From a virus: a stretch of DNA of 22,136 nt. The position numbers and the translations under genes were made by a program. The notes beneath the pieces are model-generated. The model saw nothing but the letters and a program-made list of their open reading frames with translations. It ran no database searches and was not told the origin of the DNA. The DNA is taken from the IMG/VR virus record IMGVR_UViG_3300032020_000512, positions 1 through 22,136 of that record; one strand, given 5' to 3'. Below, piece after piece: positions 15,093 through 22,136 of the stretch. Each line of letters opens with the position of its first letter. The first letter of the stretch is position 1.

Positions 15093-15356
15093 ATGGCTTA
15101 TACAAATCAAACAAAGCATACTGCGACTTGGACTAATAAATCCAAATCTACTAAACCAACTTACACAAATAAAAGTAAGAATACAGCAACTTGGGCTAAC
15201 ATTTCAAAAGGATATCGGGATTTACTTTTAGCAGAAGATGGAACTTCTTTAAAACAAGAGAATAATTATTATATTTATTTAGAACAAAGCGCCCAACCAA
15301 CTTGGAGCGGGGGAACTAAACATACCGCTTCTTGGTCGGGGGCAACCAAACACTAA
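15093..15356 (+). CDS. Small W-T-N-x-S-K repeat protein
   Basis: An 87-residue protein built mostly of short repeats of the form [TS]-[WY]-[TSA]-[NG]-x-[ST]-K. Copies start in YTNQTK, TWTNKSK, TYTNKSK, TWANISK, TWSGGTK and SWSGATK. Between repeats lies a 30-residue segment (GYRDLLLAEDGTSLKQENNYY). Aromatic, Thr and Lys residues at fixed spacing could build a stacked beta ribbon or present repeated binding sites. It starts one base after the preceding gene stop. The family is unknown to me; phage appendages sometimes carry such repeats. Confidence 0.65.
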   Translation: MAYTNQTKHTATWTNKSKSTKPTYTNKSKNTATWANISKGYRDLLLAEDGTSLKQENNYYIYLEQSAQPTWSGGTKHTASWSGATKH

Positions 15357-15358
15357 AA

Positions 15359-16651
15359 ATGAGCGACAAGAAAATCAGCGAATTAACAGCGTTAACAGAA
15401 GCGGCGGCAGCCGATGCTTTTCCTATTGTTGACGATTCAGCCACTGAAACAAAGAAGATTACTTTTTCTAATTTAGTAGGCGGGGCTACTAAAACTGAAT
15501 TAAGTTATTTAGTCGGTGTCACTTCTCTTATCCAAACTCAATTAAATGCGAAACAGGCTTCAGATGCCACCTTAACCAGTATTGCTGCTTTAGGAACAGC
15601 CGCCGATAAGATGCTTTATACAACAGGAGTAGATACTTGGGCGGAAACACCTTTAACTGCGGCAGGGCGGGCTTTAATAGACGATGCTGATGCCGCAGCC
15701 CAAAGAACTACTTTAGAGCTTGGGACAATAGCCACTCAAGCTGCTTCTGCTGTATCAATTACTGGTGGTTCAATCACAGGAATTACTGATTTAGTCATAG
15801 CCGATGGTGGAACAGGGCAATCTACACAGCAAGCTGCAATAAATGCCTTAACTAATGTTGCTGCTGCTACTAATGAATATGTTTTGACTAAAGATACTGC
15901 TACTGGGAATGCGATATTCAAAGCTGCGACTGGTGGTGGTGGCGGTTATGCCACAATTCAAGAAGAAGGAACTGGTCTTACCCAAAGAACAATAATGAAC
16001 TTTATCGGAGCTGGAATTACTGCTGCCGATGATGCTACAAATACAAGAACTAATATCACATTAGATGCTACCTTAAATAGTATCTCTGCCTTAGGAACTG
16101 CCGCCGACAAGATGCTTTATACCACAGGAGTTGATACCTGGGCAGAAACTGCTTTAACTGCCTTTGGGCGTTCTTTGATAGATGATGCTGATGCTGCCAC
16201 AGCCAGAACTACCCTTGGCTTACCAGTAGGTTTTAGTTCAAAAGCCAAAGGTTATCGGGCAACTACTGTTCAAAGTATTCCTAACGTCACAGCCACTAAA
16301 ATCCAGTTAAATGCGGAAAATTATGATGAATTAGGAGAATTTGACCCGACGACTAATTATAGTTTTACCGTTACAACCACGGGATATTATTTAGTTGTTG
16401 GTAAAATTGAATATTCAAGTTCTGTTGACCAATCAATGCACCAATGCAATGTATATAAAAACGGGGCAGCTGCTGTTATTGGCACACTGAGGTCATCAGG
16501 CACAGGAGATTTAAATGTGTTTTGTATGGATATTATATATTTAGCCGCAAATGATTATTTAGAACTTTGGGCTTATCAGGGTACTGGGGGTGATGTAAAT
16601 GTTCAATATGGTTCTGCAAAAACCTATATGGTAATTCACAGAATTTCTTAA
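15359..16651 (+). CDS. Putative tail fibre with duplicated unit and C1q-like tip
   Basis: A 431-residue tail fibre. ATG 15359, two bases after the preceding stop, is chosen because it begins with the common fibre start MSDKKISELTAL; ATG 15332 lies in the upstream gene. The shaft contains two units of about 54 residues (69-122 and 236-288) that begin DATL and contain GTAADKMLYTTGVDTWAE, then a Gly-rich joint (GGGGGYA). From about 290 the C-terminal domain (GYRATTVQSIPNVTATKIQL, then YYLVVGKIEY, ending KTYMVIHRIS) follows the jelly-roll order of C1q/TNF-like tips. Trimeric shaft plus receptor-binding tip is the usual design. The host ligand is unknown. Confidence 0.82.
   Translation: MSDKKISELTALTEAAAADAFPIVDDSATETKKITFSNLVGGATKTELSYLVGVTSLIQTQLNAKQASDATLTSIAALGTAADKMLYTTGVDTWAETPLTAAGRALIDDADAAAQRTTLELGTIATQAASAVSITGGSITGITDLVIADGGTGQSTQQAAINALTNVAAATNEYVLTKDTATGNAIFKAATGGGGGYATIQEEGTGLTQRTIMNFIGAGITAADDATNTRTNITLDATLNSISALGTAADKMLYTTGVDTWAETALTAFGRSLIDDADAATARTTLGLPVGFSSKAKGYRATTVQSIPNVTATKIQLNAENYDELGEFDPTTNYSFTVTTTGYYLVVGKIEYSSSVDQSMHQCNVYKNGAAAVIGTLRSSGTGDLNVFCMDIIYLAANDYLELWAYQGTGGDVNVQYGSAKTYMVIHRIS
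15563..16222 (+). repeat. Duplicated 54-residue unit in the fibre gene
   Basis: The units at 15563-15724 and 16064-16222 encode segments that share LGTAADKMLYTTGVDTWAE and LIDDADAA. Most positions agree while many synonymous bases differ, so the copies are not recent. This motif is widespread in phage fibres. Confidence 0.8.
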
Positions 16652-16660
16652 TAAATTTCA

Positions 16661-16768
16661 ATGTCTAAAGACGCCCTAATTCTTTTAGCCTGCTGGATAG
16701 GAATAATAATAGTTACATTTTTAGTAGTAAGCGGAATAGTTTTTTGGCTACGAATTTTAATATTTTAA
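16661..16768 (+). CDS. 35-residue single-span membrane peptide
   Basis: ATG 16661 begins MSKDALILLACWIGIIIV, followed by another hydrophobic stretch with TFLVVSGIVFWL and ending RILIF. Almost all of residues 5-34 are hydrophobic, with Lys3/Asp4 before and Arg31 near the end, so one transmembrane helix is likely. There is no good ribosome binding site. Its size and location between fibre and tail genes would allow a holin-like or other small membrane role, but no family motif is seen. The reading frame is short, so chance is possible; composition and a codon-intact frame make a true gene plausible. Confidence 0.5.
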   Translation: MSKDALILLACWIGIIIVTFLVVSGIVFWLRILIF

Positions 16769-16803
16769 AATAAAGGTCGGCAATTAAAAAATAAATTAAA
16801 AGT

Positions 16804-17004
16804 ATGAGTTTTGACGAAAAATATTATACAGACCGCAAATTAAAACTTCAGCAAAGAGAACAAAGAAATCTACAAAGATATCTACAAGCCGCTTTTGATT
16901 ATGTTGAAGAACAAAGATATATCAAAGAACAATGGGATGAACTTTTAGAAAGAGAGGCGGAGGCAAAAAAGAAGGCGGAAGAGAAAAAAGTAGAAAAGAA
17001 ATAA
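16804..17004 (+). CDS. Small coiled-coil protein
   Basis: A 66-residue, mainly helical protein rich in Gln, Glu, Arg, Lys and Tyr (QREQRNLQRYLQAAF; AEAKKKAEEKK). It begins 35 bases after the membrane peptide and ends 15 bases before the beta-propeller-like gene. AAAGGTC, which recurs after other small genes, precedes it at 16772-16778. It resembles the coiled-coil proteins at 14894 and 18948 in composition. Role unknown. Confidence 0.6.
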   Translation: MSFDEKYYTDRKLKLQQREQRNLQRYLQAAFDYVEEQRYIKEQWDELLEREAEAKKKAEEKKVEKK

Positions 17005-17019
17005 ATCTAAATCATAAAT

Positions 17020-18390
17020 ATGACACCTAAAATCGTAATAGATTCTTTCGATGCTGGAATTTTAGAAGATAAAACAGTTCAAGCCAGAAATGGATTCAGT
17101 TTTGGGGCGGGTTTAGATATTATAAGAGAGAAAGGAATCTTACAAGTTTCTCAGAAATTGGAAGCAATGACAGAAGCGGCTTCACCAAATAATATTACCG
17201 ATAGACCATTAAGAATTTTACAATATGGATTAGCTTATTATGCTTTAGGTTCTTCAGGAAGAATTTATAAATATGAAGCAGGTGCGTGGACAAAAAAATT
17301 CGCAGATACAATTACTGTTGCTGATGAAATGATAGTTTTTAATGGAAATATGTATTGGATGACCGATAATGCGACTAATGCCAATATGGGAAAATTTGAT
17401 GGAGCTACTTATACTGATTCGGCTTCTTTTAAAACTGGTTTCACTCTTTGTGCTATAGGGCATCCAATGGTTATTTTTGAGAATAAATTGAGGATTGGAA
17501 ACGGAAGATATGTAGCTACTATGGATACTGCCGAAAATGTAACCCTAACCAGTTTAACTTTACCTCAGGGATATGAAATTTATTCTTTGGCGGTTTATGG
17601 AAATAGGTTGATAATTGGGGCAACTAAATTATTAGAATCTGCCTTATTTTCTTGGGATGGAGCTACTACGCTTCCTGAACAAATGTGGGAAATAAGAGAA
17701 ACTCCTTATGTCTTAATTAATTGGAAAAATCTTTTAATAATTTTATCGGGAACAAAAGGAAACATTTATGCTTTTAATGGAGCAAGCGTAACGAGAATTA
17801 AAACTTTAAGATTCAAAATGTCAGAATTTACTGGCGGAATTCCAAGAAAAGGAGCAATAGCCGAATTCAAAGGAAATCTACTTTTTGGATATGGATATAA
17901 TGGTTGGGCTTATTGCGGAATTTATCAATTAGGAGTTGAGGAAGGATTCCCAATGGTTATGAGCCATATTTGTTCCCCTGGGTTATCTAATGTTGAACCT
18001 TATTCAATCCTATCGGTTGGAGGCGACCAGTTTTATGTTGGTTGGTATGACCAAACAAATTGCGGAATTGATGCTATAAGTCTAACTACCAGAATTGCCT
18101 CTACTGCTTATTGGGAATCACAAATTTATGAAATTGCCCCAGCCAGTAATCCTATCCCTATTAAAGGCATAGAACTTATTGCTAAACCAATGGCAAGCGG
18201 AACTTCAGTAACTATCAAATATAAATTAGACAATGCCTCCTCTTGGTCGACTTGGGGGACAATAAATTCAACAAATCAAAATAAAGCTTTAGTAAAGGGC
18301 ATTGGATTGGCAAAAACAATTCAAATACAATTAACATTTACTTGTTCAACGAGTTATAGCCCCGAAATTTCTATCATTCGTATCTATTGA
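17020..18390 (+). CDS. Beta-propeller-like tail protein
   Basis: A 456-residue protein with regularly spaced beta segments and turns: [82 protein letters not shown]. These resemble blades of a propeller. The last 75 residues (from about 382; [20 protein letters not shown]) look like a separate beta-sandwich. P22 gp10 and T7 gp12 tail nozzles are beta-propeller proteins, so a nozzle or stabilising role fits, but this is not sequence proof. It precedes the endonuclease gene by two bases. Alternatively it could be a distal tail protein. Confidence 0.68.
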   Translation: MTPKIVIDSFDAGILEDKTVQARNGFSFGAGLDIIREKGILQVSQKLEAMTEAASPNNITDRPLRILQYGLAYYALGSSGRIYKYEAGAWTKKFADTITVADEMIVFNGNMYWMTDNATNANMGKFDGATYTDSASFKTGFTLCAIGHPMVIFENKLRIGNGRYVATMDTAENVTLTSLTLPQGYEIYSLAVYGNRLIIGATKLLESALFSWDGATTLPEQMWEIRETPYVLINWKNLLIILSGTKGNIYAFNGASVTRIKTLRFKMSEFTGGIPRKGAIAEFKGNLLFGYGYNGWAYCGIYQLGVEEGFPMVMSHICSPGLSNVEPYSILSVGGDQFYVGWYDQTNCGIDAISLTTRIASTAYWESQIYEIAPASNPIPIKGIELIAKPMASGTSVTIKYKLDNASSWSTWGTINSTNQNKALVKGIGLAKTIQIQLTFTCSTSYSPEISIIRIY

Positions 18391-18392
18391 CT

Positions 18393-18944
18393 ATGCCTTC
18401 TCCAATCATAAAAGGAAATAAAATAAATTTAGGAAGAAAACATTCAAAAGAATGGAATGAGAAAATAGGAAAATCAAATTCCATTATACAAAAAGGAAAA
18501 CATAATTCTCCCAAAACGGAATTTAAAAAAGGATTAATTCCTTGGAATAAAGGAAAACATCATTCTCAAAAAACAAAAGAAAAAATAGGAAAAGCCAATA
18601 AAGGAAAAAAAAGAACTAAAGAGATGCTTAAATGTAGAAAAAATTTCTGGAAAAAACAAGGAAAAACTATGGAAAAATCTCCAGCATGGAAAGGAGGAAA
18701 ATGTTTTCAGAATGGATATATTTTAGTAAAAACTATTGAAGGTTATATTCTTGAACATCGATTAGTAATGGAAAAATACCTTGGAAGAAAATTAGAACCT
18801 TGGGAAATGATTCATCATAAAAATGGAATTAGAGATGATAATCGTATTGAAAATTTAGAAATTACTACAAGGGCAGAACATCGTAGAAAAAGATTAAAAG
18901 TAAAATGTCCTAAATGTAATTTTGAATTTTTAATTAAACATTAA
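18393..18944 (+). CDS. HNH homing endonuclease with NUMOD3 motifs
   Basis: A free-standing homing endonuclease of 183 residues. TTG 18387 also opens the frame, but ATG 18393 starts just after the preceding stop and is preferred. The N-terminal region repeats basic NUMOD3 DNA-binding segments ([35 protein letters not shown]), with linker [12 protein letters not shown] between them. The HNH centre is [11 protein letters not shown] (from E121), H141-H142-K143-N144-G145 and [10 protein letters not shown] with N150 and N154. A CxxC pair (C172, C175) near the end is half a zinc ribbon. These enzymes cut specific DNA and spread their own gene. No intron border is visible, so it is an intergenic insertion. 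Confidence 0.9.
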   Translation: MPSPIIKGNKINLGRKHSKEWNEKIGKSNSIIQKGKHNSPKTEFKKGLIPWNKGKHHSQKTKEKIGKANKGKKRTKEMLKCRKNFWKKQGKTMEKSPAWKGGKCFQNGYILVKTIEGYILEHRLVMEKYLGRKLEPWEMIHHKNGIRDDNRIENLEITTRAEHRRKRLKVKCPKCNFEFLIKH

Positions 18945-18947
18945 AAT

Positions 18948-19112
18948 ATGGCACAAACAATAAATAAAATTGAAAATGGGAAAGTCGAAATCAGAGAAAC
19001 TTCAGAAACGAGGTCGATTTATGATATTAAGTCCCTAAAAGAACAACGAGAAGTTTTGAAAGAAAGATTAGCAATGATAGAAAACATATTAAAGGAAATT
19101 AAAGAATTATAA
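18948..19112 (+). CDS. Small coiled-coil protein of 54 residues
   Basis: ATG 18948 begins MAQTINKIENGKVEIRETSE, followed by RSIYDIKSLKEQREVLKERL and a helical end (MIENILKEIKEL). It starts three bases after the endonuclease stop and ends two bases before the next fibre gene. The second half is a likely coiled coil. A beta-rich start and a helical end could bind a fibre partner, but no role is shown. No Shine-Dalgarno is seen. Confidence 0.6.
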   Translation: MAQTINKIENGKVEIRETSETRSIYDIKSLKEQREVLKERLAMIENILKEIKEL

Positions 19113-19114
19113 CT

Positions 19115-19852
19115 ATGGCAGAAGAAATTGAAGAAAAAAAAGAAACCCCTGAAGAAGAAAAACCGCTTATTCCTTTAGAGCCTTATATCCCGCCAGTCGA
19201 GGAAAAAGTTTCTATTCAGCACCTTCATCGTGGAACTGATACTCCTCGGATTTCTTATAACGATTTATTAAATAAGCCAACCACTATAACTGACCACGGG
19301 GAATTAACAGGATTAGCCGATGATGACCACCCTCAATATGTTCACAATACGGGAGATGAAACAATTGCTGGGATTAAGACTTTTAGTTCTTTTTCCATAA
19401 CTCCTTCATCTGCCCCAACCACCGATTATCAGACGGCAAATAAAAAATATGTAAATAATGAGGATGGTTATTTGGCGGGAAATACACTTTTAAGGGCTGA
19501 TACTGGCGGTTCACAAACCGCCTCAACTACTTATATAAAACTAATGACAATAACCATAGGAAAATCAGGGGGAACTTTTAGAATAAAATTTAATATGAAT
19601 ATTGGAAATGCAATATATACGGCACAGGGAATTATTAGAAGAAATCGAGGTGGAGATATTGTATCGGTTGGAACTCCCCAAAGCACCCAATCAGAAGTCC
19701 CAGTAACCTTTTCAGAAGATATTTCGGGATGGTTAAAAGGTGATGTTTGTGAACTTTGGGTAAAAACTACTTCTGGTAGTTCGGCGGCTTGGGTTTCAAA
19801 CCTCAGTTTATATGGTTTAAATCCAAGCGAATGGTCTGTATGGCACTTATAA
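19115..19852 (+). CDS. Putative tail fibre or spike protein
   Basis: A 245-residue fibre-type protein. An acidic, Pro-rich N-terminus (1-40) leads to the classic fibre segment DHGELTGLADDDHPQYVH (about 60-77) followed by GDETIAGIKTF. A C-terminal beta-rich domain (from about 125) has strands such as YIKLMTITIGKSGGTFRIKF, VPVTFSEDISGWLKGDVCEL and ends in WSVWHL. Domains of this design bind host surface sugars or proteins. With the fibres at 11647 and 15359 it gives several different binding tips in one cluster. No autocleavage motif is evident. Confidence 0.78.
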   Translation: MAEEIEEKKETPEEEKPLIPLEPYIPPVEEKVSIQHLHRGTDTPRISYNDLLNKPTTITDHGELTGLADDDHPQYVHNTGDETIAGIKTFSSFSITPSSAPTTDYQTANKKYVNNEDGYLAGNTLLRADTGGSQTASTTYIKLMTITIGKSGGTFRIKFNMNIGNAIYTAQGIIRRNRGGDIVSVGTPQSTQSEVPVTFSEDISGWLKGDVCELWVKTTSGSSAAWVSNLSLYGLNPSEWSVWHL

Positions 19853-19870
19853 AAATAAAACAATAAAAAT

Positions 19871-21604
19871 ATGGCAACATACACAATAAAATCAGGGGAA
19901 ACCCTTTCGGGAATTGCAAAACAATATGGAACATCGACTTCAGAATTGATGAAATTAAACCCCCAGATTAAAGACCCAAATTTAATTTATGCTGGGGCGA
20001 GTTTGAATTTACCTACAGCACCAACAGCACCAGCAGCACCAGCACCAACCCCAGAACAATTAAAACCTTTTGAAGAACAGATTAAAGCAATTCAAGCCAA
20101 AGTTCCAGCAATTCAAACGGGAGTAGAAGAATTGACGAAAGCAGGAGTATCCTTGCCCGAAATTCCTTATGACCAAACTAAACCAGATGATAAAGCTGTA
20201 AGTGGCATTTTAGCTGGGGCTGGGGCTGTTTCAGATTGGACTACTTACTGGATAGAAAGAGATAAAGAACTTCAGAAACAATTGACAGAAGAGAGAGAAA
20301 AACAAAAGGGATTTATAGAAAAATTAACTGCCCCGCCAGAAAAAACACGGGAAGAAAGATTAACAGAATTAAGAACAGAATATGGTGTTCCAGAAAAGCT
20401 GGATTTATTACAGCAACAAAATATCAAAGTGGCTCAATTAAGAGGCGAGATAGATAAATTAGATATTGCCCGCCAAACTGAAATTGATAGAGCTTATGCT
20501 CAAGCGGCAACAATGACTGGAGCAAGGGCAGAAGTTAATGAAACTAATAGGATTTATGACTCAAAAAGGGCTTATATGTCAGCCCAATTAGGGGCAGAAG
20601 CAATGGTTTTAAGTGCATATCAGGGAAACCTTGATCAAGCAAGAAATTTAATAAGTGAGACAGTTGATGCTTTCGTATGGGATTATACAGAAGAAAGAAA
20701 CCGTTGGCAGTTTGCTTATACTTATCATACCGATTTCATTAATTCTTTAACCACTGAACAGAGAAATATTATGGATAATGCCTATCGAGAAACAGTTAGG
20801 CAAGAAGAGGTTGCCAGAGAAGAAAAAACTAATTTATTAAATTTAATGCTTAAATATCCAGAAGCTGGAATTAGATTAAAAGATACTTTGGAAGAAGCAA
20901 CTACAAAGGCAAGTGAGTGGACAGCAACTCAAATAGCTCCAACAGGAATTACTCCAGATATAGCCAATAGAATATTCAATCAGATTAATATGGCAGTTGA
21001 CCAATATAGATTAAATCCAGAAGGATTTAGAGAAAGATTTATTGAAGGATTGGTGACTCAATATGGAGAACCAGCCAGAGATTATATTTCAAAGCAAGTT
21101 TATGCCCAAATGCCAGATATTGGAAAACCAGAAATTCCTACTGAGATTACTGAACTTCCAGTAGAGCCAGCGAAAGTATATACTTGGAATAGTATGAAGT
21201 TTCACGCTTTAACCTTACCTGGTTCCCCAACTGTAAGAACGGCAATGTCTGCTTTACAAGGAGCATTGATTAACTATGCTACTGCTGTATCTGGAAGGCA
21301 AATGAGTTGGCGAGAAACAAAAATGCAATATGCTGCTATGATGCCAAGTTTCTTGGATAGCAATGAAACAAAAATAAATAAGATTATAAGATTAGAAAAT
21401 TCTTTAATAGGATTTTTAGGCGCAGAAGATTTTGCAAGAAACCAAGCAGAAGTAGGACTTCAGAGAATGGGAGAAGTTAGAAGGGAGTTGGAAATTAAAG
21501 AAAAAGGAGGAGTTAAAACTGAAGAAGGAATCCAAACCATAACTGCGTCAGATGGAACTATCTGGACTAAAAATCCAGATGGGACATATACGCAAATAAA
21601 ATGA
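19871..21604 (+). CDS. LysM-domain virion protein
   Basis: A 577-residue protein with an N-terminal LysM domain (about residues 4-48: [20 protein letters not shown], then [19 protein letters not shown]), a fold that binds N-acetylglucosamine in peptidoglycan or similar chains. A Pro/Ala linker (about 49-65) separates it from a long, mostly helical, charged body. The C-terminal end ([19 protein letters not shown]) is beta-like. No peptidase, amidase or lysozyme motif is visible, so it probably binds rather than cuts the wall. The start is 18 bases after the fibre gene and the stop overlaps the next start (ATGA at 21601-21604). An internal virion or cell-wall-anchoring role during DNA entry is plausible. 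Confidence 0.75.
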   Translation: MATYTIKSGETLSGIAKQYGTSTSELMKLNPQIKDPNLIYAGASLNLPTAPTAPAAPAPTPEQLKPFEEQIKAIQAKVPAIQTGVEELTKAGVSLPEIPYDQTKPDDKAVSGILAGAGAVSDWTTYWIERDKELQKQLTEEREKQKGFIEKLTAPPEKTREERLTELRTEYGVPEKLDLLQQQNIKVAQLRGEIDKLDIARQTEIDRAYAQAATMTGARAEVNETNRIYDSKRAYMSAQLGAEAMVLSAYQGNLDQARNLISETVDAFVWDYTEERNRWQFAYTYHTDFINSLTTEQRNIMDNAYRETVRQEEVAREEKTNLLNLMLKYPEAGIRLKDTLEEATTKASEWTATQIAPTGITPDIANRIFNQINMAVDQYRLNPEGFRERFIEGLVTQYGEPARDYISKQVYAQMPDIGKPEIPTEITELPVEPAKVYTWNSMKFHALTLPGSPTVRTAMSALQGALINYATAVSGRQMSWRETKMQYAAMMPSFLDSNETKINKIIRLENSLIGFLGAEDFARNQAEVGLQRMGEVRRELEIKEKGGVKTEEGIQTITASDGTIWTKNPDGTYTQIK

Positions 21605-22136
21605 TAGGAGAAACTATTTCGGGAGAGGAATTTTTAAATAAATATAAAAAAATTCCAGAAGAAACAACTATTTCGACAGAGGAATTTCAAAAAAGGTATC
21701 CTGAAATTTTGGAAAAGAAACCAGGGTTTTTGGCGTCTTTAGGTAAAGAAATAATAAGACCATTTGTGAAATTAGGAGTTACTACAATTTCAGCAGGAAG
21801 AGGAATAGAAAGATTAGGAAAAGCAGGAATTCAATATTTAAAAGGAGAAAAAAAAGAAGCCTTAAAAACAGCAATTACAGCGGCAGAACCAATTAAATTT
21901 TTAGGGTTTGAACCAATAGAATCTACTCAAGAAGCAATTGGAATCGGAATTGAAATAGGATCAACAATAGCGGGAGTTAGAGCACCATTACAGGCAACTT
22001 TAGCAGGAAGAGTAGCTACGGGGGCGGGAATAGGTGCAGGTTTGGGATTAGGAAGGGGATTGCAAGTAGAAAAAGAACCTAAAAAAATTGCCGTAAGAGC
22101 AGCAACAGGAGCTGCTATTGGAGGAGCGATGTCAGG
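21601..22136 (+). CDS. Gly/Ala-rich virion protein, 3' end outside window
   Basis: The gene begins at an ATGA overlap with the LysM gene and runs to the window edge, so at least 178 residues are visible without a stop. The start is [18 protein letters not shown], followed by [15 protein letters not shown], a doubled IS-x-EEF-x-x-x-Y segment. A small Gly/Ala-rich region (about 60-175) has likely amphipathic helices ([16 protein letters not shown]) and Gly-rich turns ([14 protein letters not shown]). This composition recalls membrane-active or ejection proteins of podoviruses, or a tape measure. The gene is cut off, so this is unsettled. Confidence 0.6.
   Translation, partial: MIGETISGEEFLNKYKKIPEETTISTEEFQKRYPEILEKKPGFLASLGKEIIRPFVKLGVTTISAGRGIERLGKAGIQYLKGEKKEALKTAITAAEPIKFLGFEPIESTQEAIGIGIEIGSTIAGVRAPLQATLAGRVATGAGIGAGLGLGRGLQVEKEPKKIAVRAATGAAIGGAMS

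Noticed and set aside
18387-18395. TTG 18387 as the start of the endonuclease
   Set aside because: It overlaps the preceding stop and adds only two residues; ATG 18393 follows the stop directly.

Overview
The window is a stretch of a tailed double-stranded DNA phage (or prophage) genome. It is A+T-rich, and about 30 tightly packed genes all run on the plus strand, most separated by 0 to 60 bases or joined by ATGA overlaps. The large terminase, portal-like protein, acidic scaffold-like protein and HK97-fold-like coat protein come in the usual phage order. TAA, TGA and TAG all end genes here, so the standard bacterial code applies and lineages that recode TGA are unlikely hosts. Only the coat gene (GGAGG) and the small gene after it (AGGA) have clear Shine-Dalgarno sites. 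The other starts sit in A-rich sequence, and the base before the start codon is always T or A. This suggests a host with weak dependence on Shine-Dalgarno pairing, such as Bacteroidota or a Patescibacteria-like lineage. The host cannot be settled from this window.

Layout. 1-127: leader with a G8 tract. 128-5894: head module, with a small unknown protein, terminase large subunit, portal, a small helical protein, three small basic proteins that share motifs, scaffold and major capsid protein. 5895-5971: compact spacer with three mutually competing inverted repeats. 5972-10876: a small helical protein, then a six-gene carbohydrate cassette. The cassette encodes a GT-B glycosyltransferase, a GT-A (GT2) glycosyltransferase, a small SAM methyltransferase, an RmlB-like nucleotide-sugar dehydratase, a protein resembling reversibly glycosylated polypeptide / UDP-arabinopyranose mutase (GT75), and a second GT2 enzyme. 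10915-21604: connector and tail module with an adaptor candidate, several fibre or appendage proteins, small coiled-coil proteins, a one-helix membrane peptide, a beta-propeller-like protein, an HNH homing endonuclease, another fibre and a LysM protein. The window ends inside a Gly/Ala-rich gene beginning at 21601.

How the genes may work together. The head genes package DNA and build the capsid, and the adaptor and beta-propeller candidates would close the portal. I see no tail tube, sheath or long tape-measure gene, so a short-tailed (podovirus-like) particle is the simplest guess, but the window is incomplete. The unusual part is the sugar cassette placed between the coat gene and the adaptor gene. 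It has enzymes to make or rearrange activated sugars and to transfer them, plus a methyltransferase that might cap a glycan. Decoration of the virion, or change of the host surface, is inferred from location and enzyme families and is not shown by the sequence.
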